Under the pieces are notes generated by a model, which worked only from the letters and a program-made list of their open reading frames with translations, ran no database searches and was not told the origin of the DNA. Position numbers and translations under genes: made by a program. 64,000 nucleotides of DNA, from contig NZ_CP111055.1 of assembly GCF_026250525.1 (NCBI RefSeq), positions 62,001 through 126,000 of the forward strand, written 5' to 3'. Below, piece by piece: positions 56,140 through 64,000 of this stretch. The DNA is from Chondrinema litorale. GTDB lineage: Bacteria; Bacteroidota; Bacteroidia; Cytophagales; Flammeovirgaceae. Each line of letters starts with the position of its first letter. Within the stretch, counting starts at the first letter, position 1.

Positions 56140-56588
56140 GGAAGGCCTTAAAACATCTTATTATTTTTTTTTCATTTGTATTTGTAGGGATACAATTTAT
56201 CCCTACTCAATACAATGAAATACACAAAGTACCTTCAACTGATTTTATTAAGGATTTTCAGCCCCCTAATGAAATTAGAGATATAATTCGCGTATCTTGT
56301 TATGACTGTCACAGCTATCAGACAAATTATCCATGGTATAGTAAAATTCAACCTATTAATTGGTTGTTGCAAAATCATATTTCAAATGGTATCTCAGAGT
56401 TGAACTTTTCAAAATTTGGTTCTCTTTCACAGAGGATGAAGCAGATGAAAATAAGGTCAATCATCAGTCAAATTGAGGATAATAAAATGCCTTTACCTAC
56501 TTACTTAATAATGCACAATAATGCAAGACTTTCGAAAAAAGAGAAAAATACACTAATAGAATATTTTCAGAAAATATCTATGGATTAA
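56136..56588 (+). CDS. Heme-binding-domain protein, single CxxCH
   Basis: The start at 56136 overlaps the previous stop (ATGA) and gives 150 residues; an ATG 33 bp upstream lies in the DUF3347 gene and is unlikely. It has an N-terminal membrane helix (about 8-24) and the haem-binding domain (PF14376 type) SCYDCHSYQTNYPWYSKIQP with one CxxCH. It probably donates or relays electrons in the periplasm. It recurs near copper and thioredoxin genes in Bacteroidota. Confidence 0.83.
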   Translation: MRKALKHLIIFFSFVFVGIQFIPTQYNEIHKVPSTDFIKDFQPPNEIRDIIRVSCYDCHSYQTNYPWYSKIQPINWLLQNHISNGISELNFSKFGSLSQRMKQMKIRSIISQIEDNKMPLPTYLIMHNNARLSKKEKNTLIEYFQKISMD

Positions 56589-56871
56589 TCCTATTTAGCT
56601 TATAAAATAACAATATATACAATAGTGATTTTTTTAAGTATTAAAATATATTTCATCTCGAAATTTTCATGAAATATATGAATACTCTTGTAGAATCTAT
56701 TTCATAGCATTGTGTAATTTTAGACACACTGATCTTAGATAGACTAAATTATATATAATTGATTATCAATAGATTAAATCATATATTCTGCTTGGCAAGA
56801 TATTGTTAAATGTTTTATAAGATGTGACAGAAATGTCTACCTGAAAATTTTACGATTAACGCTTTAGTTTA

Positions 56872-59181
56872 ATGAATATAAAAAATACACTTATTATCTT
56901 GTTTATACTCACTGTTAAAATCTTTTCGGCATCAGCCCAAACAGATACAGTAGTTTATAACCTCACGATAAAAGAAGAAACGCTTAATAAGACTGGCAAA
57001 GAGGTAAAAGGCATGACGGTAAATGGAACTACGCCGGGGCCAATTCTTAAGTTTACAGAAGGGAATTATGCAGTAATATATGTAAAAAATGAAATGGATG
57101 TAGAAACCTCTGTCCACTGGCATGGCTTATTGTTACCCAACTTTTACGATGGAGTTCCATATCTAACTACTCCGCCCATTTTACCCGGAAAAACTCAGAA
57201 ATATGAGTTTCCACTAATTCAATCAGGAACATATTGGTACCATTCACATACCATGTTGCAAGAGCAAAGTGGTGTTTACGGTGCCATTGTAATTGAGCCA
57301 AAAGAAGCAACGAATTTAGAATATGATAAAGAATTAGTGATGGTGCTGTCTGACTGGACAAATCAAAAACCGAAGAATGTATTAAGAAACTTGAAGCGCG
57401 GGAATGAGTGGTATAATGTAAAAAAAGGAACAGCCACACCATTAAATCAGGTAATTGCTCGTGGTGCTTTTGGAGCACAGTTAAACTTCTGGAAACAGCG
57501 AATGGAAAGTGCAGACATAGCTGATATTTATTATCCGGCATTTTTGGTAAATGGCAAACAAGTTCAAGAATATCCACAGTTTAAGCCCGAAGAAAAGGTT
57601 AGGCTGCGAATAATAAATGGTTCTGCTTCTTCGCAATTTTGGATGACTTTCGGAGGAGAAGCTCCACTTTTGGTTTCTGCTGATGGATTAGATGTAGTGC
57701 CAGTTAAGCGAAACAAAACATTTATAGGGATAGCAGAAACTTACGATTTCATTGTAACCATTCCTGAAAAAGGAAAGGTAGAGTTTAGAGCGATGGCGCA
57801 AGATGGCTCAGGATATTCTACTGCTTATTTAGGTGAGGGAGATGTTTTATCTGCACAAGAATTAGATAGGCCAGATAAAATTAAAATGATGCAGCAAATG
57901 GCTAAGATGGATATGCGTATGGGTGCACCAGCCATGAAATTTAAACCTAGTGATGAAGAACCTAAAGAGTTAATGAATAATTGGGGTATGAAAATGAAAG
58001 GTGACATGAAGATGGAAGGGATGGGTAATGCTAAGATGAAGCAAGGTGAAATGGACGATATGAACATGGAAAAGGGGAAAATGAATCAAACCCAAATGGA
58101 AAAAGAAGATGGAATGAAAATGTCGTCTTCTGATAAAAAAATGGGAGGGATGAATATGTTCGCAGAATACAATTACGATTACCTAGAATCTCCAAATAAT
58201 ACTGAAATTAATGATGAGAAACCAGCTAGAGATATATTACTGAATCTCACTGGTAACATGTGGCGATACATTTGGAGTATGAATGGAGTGCCATTGTCTG
58301 AAGCTGACAAGATTAAAATTTCTCAAGGAGAAAAAGTGCGAATCACTTTTAATAACCTCACCATGATGCATCATCCTATGCACTTGCATGGTCATTTCTT
58401 TAGAGTGATCAACAAGTATGGAGAACGCTCTCCATTAAAGCATACAGTAAATGTTCCGCCAATGCAAAAAACTGTAATTGAGTTTGATGCCAGCGAAACA
58501 GGCGATTGGTTTTTACATTGCCACGTGCTATACCATATGATGGGTGGTATGGCAAGAGCTGTAAGTTATGGTACTGAGCGTGATCCAAGAATGGCAAAAT
58601 ATCCTGCTAAAAAATTATTTAAAGAAGCTAACCAATATTACAATTGGGGAGAGGCAGATGTGGCTTCACACATGACTGAAATTAATCTAGTTTCTTCTAA
58701 CATCAGAAATCAATTTAACTTAAGTGCAGAAATCGGATACAATCAAGCTATTGAGGGGGAATTAACTTATGAGCGATACTTGTATGACTACTTTAGGGTG
58801 TTTGCTGGGGTGAATGTAGAAAACGAAGACGAAATAAATTTGGATGATCTTTCTGTAACTGCCATTGCTGGTATTCGATTTTTTACACCATACATGTTTA
58901 ATCTAGATGTGAGAATAGATAATAAACTTAGACCCGGTATACAGTTAAGCAGGGAGTTTATGATTTTCCCAAGAACAATCCTGTTTGGTGAGTATGAATA
59001 CCAAGCCGATTTTGGTTGGGTAGATCCGCTAACAAGTACAGAAGGTAATGAGTCTGTAAATTACCAAGGTGAAACTACTTGGTCTGCTGGTCTGGAATAT
59101 ATGCTATCGAGAAACTTTTCATTAATGGCGAGTTACGATAATAGATTTGGAGCAGGAGGTGGGCTTTCTATATTGTTTTAG
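56872..59181 (+). CDS. Multicopper oxidase fused to predicted beta-barrel (CopA-CopB-like)
   Basis: This 769-aa protein has a signal peptide (to SASAQ, about 23). Multicopper-oxidase domains carry copper motifs HWHG (about 83), WYHSHT (about 123), HPMHLHGHF (about 504) and HCHVLYHMMGGM (about 559). A Met-rich insertion (about 340-425; MKMKGDMKMEGMGNAKMKQG and similar) resembles CopA/PcoA. After about 600, SSNIRNQFNLSAEIGYNQAI and further alternating strands ending in Phe (LSILF) look like a CopB-like outer-membrane barrel. It would oxidise Cu(I) in the periplasm while anchored to the outer membrane. The fusion reading is inference from sequence pattern. Confidence 0.88.
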   Translation: MNIKNTLIILFILTVKIFSASAQTDTVVYNLTIKEETLNKTGKEVKGMTVNGTTPGPILKFTEGNYAVIYVKNEMDVETSVHWHGLLLPNFYDGVPYLTTPPILPGKTQKYEFPLIQSGTYWYHSHTMLQEQSGVYGAIVIEPKEATNLEYDKELVMVLSDWTNQKPKNVLRNLKRGNEWYNVKKGTATPLNQVIARGAFGAQLNFWKQRMESADIADIYYPAFLVNGKQVQEYPQFKPEEKVRLRIINGSASSQFWMTFGGEAPLLVSADGLDVVPVKRNKTFIGIAETYDFIVTIPEKGKVEFRAMAQDGSGYSTAYLGEGDVLSAQELDRPDKIKMMQQMAKMDMRMGAPAMKFKPSDEEPKELMNNWGMKMKGDMKMEGMGNAKMKQGEMDDMNMEKGKMNQTQMEKEDGMKMSSSDKKMGGMNMFAEYNYDYLESPNNTEINDEKPARDILLNLTGNMWRYIWSMNGVPLSEADKIKISQGEKVRITFNNLTMMHHPMHLHGHFFRVINKYGERSPLKHTVNVPPMQKTVIEFDASETGDWFLHCHVLYHMMGGMARAVSYGTERDPRMAKYPAKKLFKEANQYYNWGEADVASHMTEINLVSSNIRNQFNLSAEIGYNQAIEGELTYERYLYDYFRVFAGVNVENEDEINLDDLSVTAIAGIRFFTPYMFNLDVRIDNKLRPGIQLSREFMIFPRTILFGEYEYQADFGWVDPLTSTEGNESVNYQGETTWSAGLEYMLSRNFSLMASYDNRFGAGGGLSILF

Positions 59182-59265
59182 ATACTATCTATGAGTTAGC
59201 AATCATCGATTTAATAAATAAAATGAATTTGTTGTAAAATCAGTAAAAATTAAAATGAGATAACA

Positions 59266-59724
59266 ATGGAAAATAAGATGTATAAAAAGTTTGGATTAAT
59301 GATGTTTACATCTTTTGTAGTGATGTATTTATTAATGTACATAAACATTACCGAATGGGCTCATTGGTCAATTGCTACAACAAGAATTTATATGTCAATT
59401 TGCATGATATCGGTTATGGCAATCGTAATGTTGTTATTTATGCTAAGTATGTATGAAAACAAAATAATAAATGCAATCATATTAGTAGGTGCTACGGCTG
59501 CATTCATTATTTCCTTTACGATGCTTAGAAACCAAACCGCTGTTTCAGATATAGCTTGGATGAGGGGGATGATTCCACACCATTCTTCAGCCATTATGAC
59601 CAGTGAAAATGCTCACTTAAAAGACCCTGAAGCGCAAAAACTGGCTAACGAAATTATAGAAGCGCAAAAACGTGAAATTGCAGAAATGAAAAAAATGATC
59701 AATCGCCTAGAGCAAAATAAGTGA
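59266..59724 (+). CDS. DUF305 membrane protein
   Basis: The 152-aa product has three transmembrane helices (about 10-26, 43-62 and 70-88) and a C-terminal DUF305 domain (about 95-150) with DIAWMRGMIPHHSSAIMTSE and EAQKREIAEMKKMI. The HH pair and Met residues suggest a metal site. DUF305 proteins often accompany multicopper oxidases and copper pumps. A second Met (codon 5, MYKKFG) is an alternative start. Confidence 0.86.
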   Translation: MENKMYKKFGLMMFTSFVVMYLLMYINITEWAHWSIATTRIYMSICMISVMAIVMLLFMLSMYENKIINAIILVGATAAFIISFTMLRNQTAVSDIAWMRGMIPHHSSAIMTSENAHLKDPEAQKLANEIIEAQKREIAEMKKMINRLEQNK

Positions 59725-60044
59725 GTTTTTTGATTAGCTTATGATATATTCTGGTTTTACTTAACATAATTATATGATTTTTAAACAACTGAGCAAGTTG
59801 TTTAAACTCAAATATTATTTTTTGTATTTGGGTTATAGAGCTGGAGGGATTTGAATAAATACAAGCTATATGACTGATAATCAAACTTTTACTAAAAATG
59901 AGATGAAAATTAGTCAAACAATCGAGAAGCAAAATAGCCTAAAAGTGGTATTTTAAATCAGGTGAATGTAAAATTATGTATAGTGTTATATGGGATTTTC
60001 AAGTAAATATTACCCTTTTGTATCTATAGCGGATTTGTAATTAG

Positions 60045-60203
60045 ACCCAAATAGCAGGCTGTATTCTTCCTGTAAAAGCCTTTATGGATACCAACAAAGA
60101 CGGACAAAAAGATGTGTTAAACTCCAGAAATGTATTTAATAAACTGAAGATAACACGATACAAATTTCAATACCTGATTTATAAGCCTGGTAAACTAAAG
60201 TAA
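60045..60203 (+). pseudogene. Gene remnant with DTNKDGQKD-type repeat
   Basis: The 53-codon frame contains an Asp/Asn-rich loop (DTNKDGQKDV) like those of thrombospondin type 3 or EF-hand-like calcium repeats. A stop lies directly upstream, and there is no signal peptide. An internal ATG (60084) would give 39 residues. It is too short to name. Confidence 0.35.
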
Positions 60204-60408
60204 ACCTCAGACAAATAAATCAGCTACTACATTTTAAGCTGAATTTGCAATTGTTCGTTGTATGCAAGTGTGTCGTAGATTTCGCCAAGGAGTTTAAACA
60301 CCTTACAAGATTAAAAAAGCAATAAATTGATGGGAGATTTTATAAGTTATCGTTTAACTATACTGAAATAAATAAACTGAAACTATAAAAAAAGGCACAA
60401 TTATTTTT

Positions 60409-60426
60409 CAACTAAATATTTAGTTG
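60409..60426. promoter_or_regulatory. 18-bp palindrome, BlaI/CopY-like operator
   Basis: CAACTAAATATTTAGTTG is a perfect palindrome. Outer arms TTTTCAACTA (about 60405) and TAGTTGAAAA (about 60446) add a second inverted pair. In Bacteroidota, CTAA-type palindromes of this sort often precede genes for BlaI/MecI/CopY-family repressors. No such repressor follows here; the next gene is a 53-codon remnant. Confidence 0.45.
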
Positions 60427-60471
60427 TATATTTAAACTAATCTTTTAGTTGAAAAGTTAGTAATTAATGAA

Positions 60472-60633
60472 ATGAAAAAATTGCTTTATTTAATTTGTGT
60501 ATGTTTCAGTTGTAATTTATTTTCTCAAACTCTTTCAGTTGAACAGGTAAAATCAGATATTGATTCCATAGTAGAGATATTATCAAATGTTCATGCAACA
60601 TTTAATGATTCACCTAACAAACCCATGAATTAG
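60472..60633 (+). pseudogene. Truncated exported protein (N-terminal remnant)
   Basis: The 53-codon frame has a signal peptide (MKKLLYLICVCFSCNLFSQT) and the start of a mature domain (LSVEQVKSDIDSIVEILSNV, HATFND) that resembles the N-terminus of S41-like or related exported Bacteroidota proteins. It ends abruptly 27 bp before a long inverted repeat (60661-60795), so the rest was probably lost when the downstream cassette arrived. Confidence 0.5.
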
Positions 60634-60660
60634 AACTAATCCTGATTATAATAAAAACAC

Positions 60661-60795
60661 CAGCATACAACACGCGGTATAGTTAATAAGGTGTTCAGTG
60701 GTTTTCGTTGCGTAGTAATCCGCTCTAATTTTTATTTTAACTTGATAGGTGAAAAGCCCGCACTCCCTTACACCATACCGCCACCGTTCTATGCC
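60661..60795. repeat. Long imperfect inverted repeat (attC-like cassette boundary)
   Basis: The left arm reads CAGCATACAACACGCGGTAT then AGTTAATAAGG. The right arm, reverse-complemented, reads GGCATAGAACGGTGGCGGTA then TGGTGTAAGG. The arms pair over GCATA.AAC and GCGGTAT and enclose about 70 bp. A partial copy (GGCATAGAACAAATGATATAG) follows the next gene at about 62446. The canonical attC R'/R'' core sites (RYYYAAC/GTTRRRY) are not matched exactly, so this is attC-like rather than attC. Confidence 0.6.
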
Positions 60796-60813
60796 ATCAC
60801 TAAACAAACAATT

Positions 60814-62442
60814 ATGAAGATAAAAATTCTAGTCTTAGTTATCGTATCAATGGCCTCATTGAGAAGTTATGGGCAAGGTTTTGAGAATATGATTGACAAA
60901 TTGCTCAATGAGAAGTACCCTGCTACTGGCCCAGGAGCAACAGCACTAGTGGCAAAGGAAGGTGAAATTGTGTATCATAAAGCTTTTGGGATGGCAAATT
61001 TGGAATTGGATGTCCCCATGCAAACCGATATGGTTTTTCAAATAGCATCTATATCCAAGCAGTTTACGGCTGTCTCTATTTTAATGCTGATAGAACAAGG
61101 GAAACTTAATTTAGATGATGATATCACTAAATATATTGAAGACTATCCCACCGGTGGAAAGTATATAAGTATTAAGCATTTATTGACTCATACCTCCGGG
61201 ATTTCCCGATCCATAACACAAAAACCATGGGATTCAAATATTCGGAAACATGATTTTGATATACCGTCATGGATCGACTATTTCAAAAACGAGCCAAAAA
61301 CTTTTAGCCCTGGTGAGGCTTTTCAATACAATAACTTTGGCTACATCTTACTTAGTCAAATTATAGAAATAGTATCTGGCATAAGTTATGGTGATTACGT
61401 TGAAAAGAATATATTTCAACCTTTAGGAATGCACAACTCTAGACAAGCAAATGATTCTGATATTATTAAAAATCGAGCTTATGGATATGAAAAATATGAC
61501 GATTATGTAAATAAGCAATATACGAGTCTGTCTTGGTCAATCGGAGCTGGATCATTAATGTCCACAGTAGAAGATTTATATATCTGGAATAGAGCCCTGG
61601 CTAATAACTTACTGATTAGTAATGAATCATTGGATTTGGCATTCACCAACCACCAATTGAAAAATGGCGATGAGATTAATTATGGTTTTGGCTGGTTTAT
61701 TAACGAAATCAATGGAAGTCCGACAGTGGAACATGCAGGTGGCGATCATGGATTTCGAACAGATGCGATATATCTTCCTAAAGAAGATGTTTTCGTTGCA
61801 ATTTTCTCAAATTGTAGTTGCGGAGAACCTCGACCTATATCTACCAAAATTGCTGCTTTGACTATCAACAAACCATTTGAAGAACCTACTGTGGTCGCTA
61901 CAGATGTTGAAGACATCTACAAGTGGGTTGGTAAGTACACCTTTAAAGACCGTAGCACACGTAATGTAATTTTAAAGGATGCAAAATTGTATTGGGTTCT
62001 GCCAAATGGCACAGAGATAATGATGGCTGCTATTGACAATAACCATTTTGTACTTGAAAACGGCATGACTCAAATTGAATTCAAGCTAGTGGCTGATACC
62101 TTGGTCGATGTTTCTGTGAAGAATAGAATAAGCGTAAAAACAGCCTCCAAACCATATACCACAAGAAGGGAAATAAAATTACCAAAAAAGACTATGACTA
62201 AATTTGTAGGGAGGTATAAGCTTTCCCAGGAATTTGATCTTACAATAGCATGGGATAACGGTAAACTTACGGCTACTGGTACTGATCAAGACCCTGCTAA
62301 CCTTTTCCCTGAATCACCTACAAGGTTTTTCTTCAAATCCATCGATGCACACATAGATTTCATTCTAGATGGCCAGGGCAAAAGCACAGCCTTGGAAATA
62401 ACTCAAAATGGTGTTACCTATTCAGGTAACAAGGTGAATTAA
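60814..62442 (+). CDS. Exported serine hydrolase (beta-lactamase-related)
   Basis: The start at 60814 (MKIKILVLVIVSMASLRSYG) gives 542 residues with a signal peptide; an upstream frame (60691) runs through the inverted repeat and is not used. The catalytic motifs are SISK in IASISKQFTAV, YNN in EAFQYNNFGYILLSQ, and HAGGDHGF as third motif. Two C-terminal beta domains (about 355-540) each start with a YKWVGKY/FVGRYKL-like strand. Family members hydrolyse D-amino-acid amides, esters or beta-lactams. The gene sits between two related repeat sequences, like a single-gene cassette. Confidence 0.88.
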   Translation: MKIKILVLVIVSMASLRSYGQGFENMIDKLLNEKYPATGPGATALVAKEGEIVYHKAFGMANLELDVPMQTDMVFQIASISKQFTAVSILMLIEQGKLNLDDDITKYIEDYPTGGKYISIKHLLTHTSGISRSITQKPWDSNIRKHDFDIPSWIDYFKNEPKTFSPGEAFQYNNFGYILLSQIIEIVSGISYGDYVEKNIFQPLGMHNSRQANDSDIIKNRAYGYEKYDDYVNKQYTSLSWSIGAGSLMSTVEDLYIWNRALANNLLISNESLDLAFTNHQLKNGDEINYGFGWFINEINGSPTVEHAGGDHGFRTDAIYLPKEDVFVAIFSNCSCGEPRPISTKIAALTINKPFEEPTVVATDVEDIYKWVGKYTFKDRSTRNVILKDAKLYWVLPNGTEIMMAAIDNNHFVLENGMTQIEFKLVADTLVDVSVKNRISVKTASKPYTTRREIKLPKKTMTKFVGRYKLSQEFDLTIAWDNGKLTATGTDQDPANLFPESPTRFFFKSIDAHIDFILDGQGKSTALEITQNGVTYSGNKVN

Positions 62443-62774
62443 AACGGCATAGAACAAATGATATAGCACATACCTTTACTGAGCTATTTGAAACTGAAAT
62501 ACAATACCGATACTTTAGTAATGTTACCGATCTCTTTAGCATAGTTGAGAACTTTTAACTTACGACGAATGTCTGAGTGGGCTTTTGCTGTCATAAAATC
62601 AAGATTTGAGTTGAGCAATATTCAAAATTAATATCGTAAACCTTAGTCTTGATTTTCATATTTTAATCTTACTAAAATAACAAAGTACTAAGATTATCAG
62701 AGAAAACTTAGATATATATTTCATCATCTGATTAAGCTGTCTTTTGATACTTAGTACTTCGTATTACTGTTTTT
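62443..62774. other. Intergenic with two inverted repeats
   Basis: No gene is seen. It begins with the partial cassette repeat (about 62446). Two perfect 10-bp inverted repeats follow: AAAATCAAGA (62595-62604)/TCTTGATTTT (62647-62656), and AAGTACTAAG (62683-62692)/CTTAGTACTT (62750-62759). These may be remnants of small mobile elements or long hairpins. No T-run terminator is evident. Confidence 0.5.
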
Positions 62775-64000
62775 TTACTTAAAAGTAAGTTTAGCTAACT
62801 TACCTCCTTTTAATGTTTGTCCCGCAAAGAGAATGACTTCGTTTTCTGAAATCTGTTCAGTCAAATCTGGAATCGCAAATAGATTTATTTCTTGATAAGC
62901 GAACAATATTTCTTTATGTTGAACACCATCACTTCCTAACTCAACAATGCTAGTAATTGCCATTTTGTTTGGCTTAAAAGCCTTGATGTTTTCTAGATTT
63001 GGATTAAGAATATTTTCTTTCTCGTCATTAAAGATAAAATATATTTTGTCTTTAATGACAATAGTTTCATAAGAAATTATATACTCGTCATCACTGTAAG
63101 CTAATTGTTTTTTATCAATTTTAGTAGACCATTCGACTTCTCCAGAAGGAGAGATATTTATAGATAAAATATTGTAACAAGCTACTCTAGATGATGAATT
63201 AGATGATAATGAACATTTATATTCACTGATTAGTACAATACCACCATCTTCTCTTAGGATAACTTGATCTAAGCTGTAATTAGTTAATCCTTTTTCCTTA
63301 ATTTTTTCGATCTTATTCATCTTCTTACCATATGAATAAGCATTATCTAATAAGAATTCATCACTAAATTGATTAGTAGTACTACTTACTATTTTATTGC
63401 TTTGTGTATCAAATCTAAAATAAAAGCTACCAATAATACCATTTAAATCATTCTCTGAATAAAACCCACTACAAATTACTTCATTTTGTTTTTCTGTTAT
63501 AGTTAATTCAATATCAGTGATAAACTTGTCCTCTAAATCAATTATAAAAGTGTCAAACTTATTTGCTAATTCAGAGAGGCATAACAATCGATATTTAAAA
63601 TTAGGAAGACCATCTACTTCATTTTTATGTTTTTCTTTATACTCTTTCCCAAGTAGATATACTTTACCGTCGTTATTAACTTTAACTTTTCTAATACTGA
63701 ATAATTCATTTTCAAAAGGTATTTCATATGTATTACTCCAAAGCATATTAAACCCTGCTTCGTAGACTTGTACCCCAACAATTTCATTGTCACTTTTATT
63801 TTCAGTGGTTTGCTTAAAGTATACTAAAAGCTTAGTCTTATCTCTAGAAATTATATAATCGTAAGCACCTTCTCCATTATCATTATAAAGATTTGCTTTA
63901 TTACCATTAAATGCTACCATGTTGACACTTGCAGCAAGTCGTTTTTTTTCTTGCTCAACATTTAACGTTTTTTTATTGATCTTTTGAACAAATAACTCTT
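62775..64000 (-). CDS. Unknown protein, 5' end outside window
   Basis: The minus-strand frame is open to the window end; the ATG at 63920 is only an internal Met, and the codons above it (LNVEQEKKRLAASVN) continue the frame. At least 408 residues are visible. Repeated beta-strand stretches with acidic turns (KTKLLVYFKQ, KVYLLGKEYK, GGIVLISEYKC, DKIYFIFNDEKEN) suggest a propeller-like or multi-sheet exported protein. No domain is recognised. Confidence 0.6.
   Translation of the reverse strand, partial: ELFVQKINKKTLNVEQEKKRLAASVNMVAFNGNKANLYNDNGEGAYDYIISRDKTKLLVYFKQTTENKSDNEIVGVQVYEAGFNMLWSNTYEIPFENELFSIRKVKVNNDGKVYLLGKEYKEKHKNEVDGLPNFKYRLLCLSELANKFDTFIIDLEDKFITDIELTITEKQNEVICSGFYSENDLNGIIGSFYFRFDTQSNKIVSSTTNQFSDEFLLDNAYSYGKKMNKIEKIKEKGLTNYSLDQVILREDGGIVLISEYKCSLSSNSSSRVACYNILSINISPSGEVEWSTKIDKKQLAYSDDEYIISYETIVIKDKIYFIFNDEKENILNPNLENIKAFKPNKMAITSIVELGSDGVQHKEILFAYQEINLFAIPDLTEQISENEVILFAGQTLKGGKLAKLTFK

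Larger units (their letters stand above)
59725..60471. other. Intergenic with a gene remnant and a palindrome
   Basis: No full gene is seen. It contains a 53-codon open segment at 60045-60203 that reads GCILPVKAFMDTNKDGQKDV and on to YLIYKPGKLK, probably a remnant of a larger calcium-binding-repeat-like gene. It also contains a palindromic operator-like site at 60409-60426. Confidence 0.5.

Noticed and set aside
60691..60813. N-terminal extension of the serine hydrolase from the ATG-like start at 60691
   Set aside because: It would translate the inverted repeat and bury a clear signal peptide that begins at 60814.
1..64000. CRISPR array, tRNA, rRNA or prophage
   Set aside because: No regularly spaced repeats, cloverleaf sequences, rRNA blocks or phage structural genes were seen by eye.

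Overview
The window reads as chromosomal DNA of a low-GC Bacteroidota bacterium, most likely Cytophagales-like. This rests on gene content: NEW3-linked ABC transporters, an alginate-export-type porin, fused CcsBA, an HYC_CC_PP protein, DUF3347 proteins, very long CusA, many PAS kinases with short receivers, and few Shine-Dalgarno sites. No 16S gene or other taxonomic marker is present, so the placement is an inference. I saw no tRNA, rRNA, CRISPR array or prophage.

Layout. 1-486 is the end of an IS1595-type transposase. 878-3698 is a NEW3 protein/ABC ATPase/ABC permease operon, followed by a CPA2 antiporter. 5.5-24.6 kb is a sensory region with heavy mobile-element damage: receivers, PAS/GAF proteins, histidine kinases and five paralogous ~140-170 aa proteins of unknown function. 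Within it, a 2.4-kb IS91-type element (9140-11556) cuts one PAS/GAF protein in two. An IS21-type element (14931-17512) truncates a kinase, a second kinase carries two in-frame nonsense codons, and a small gene at 6816-7151 is also dead. 24.6-29.1 kb holds an antitoxin remnant, a serine hydrolase, an M43-type metalloprotease lipoprotein and an IS4-type element with a clear 9-bp target duplication.

29.1-40.3 kb is a nitrogen-respiration block: alginate-export-type porin, Crp/Fnr regulator, group III truncated hemoglobin, a His-containing polytopic membrane protein, NrfH, NrfA, CcsBA, and an HPP-family protein divergent from a LysR regulator. The same 17-bp palindromic site (TATGATYCAGATCATAA) lies before both the hemoglobin and nrfH, suggesting one Crp/Fnr regulon for nitrite ammonification and nitrosative stress. 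40.5-45.7 kb holds small secreted or hypothetical genes and a TlpA-type thioredoxin. 46.0-59.7 kb is a copper-handling block: HYC_CC_PP, CusA, TolC, CopB-type ATPase, CusB with HMBD and DUF3347 domains, a DUF3347 lipoprotein, a heme-binding-domain protein, a multicopper oxidase fused to a predicted C-terminal beta-barrel, and a DUF305 protein. 60.0-62.4 kb holds gene remnants and a serine hydrolase preceded by a long imperfect inverted repeat that looks like a cassette boundary. The window ends inside an unidentified gene.

The most unusual observation is a pair of 14-nt GC-rich insertions in the IS21 istA gene. Both have the sense-strand format NNN-N4-CGA-N4' (a 4-bp stem with a CGA loop) with different stem sequences, and each breaks the reading frame. 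A third N4-CGA-N4' block lies in the IS1595 transposase. I cannot match these to a known element.
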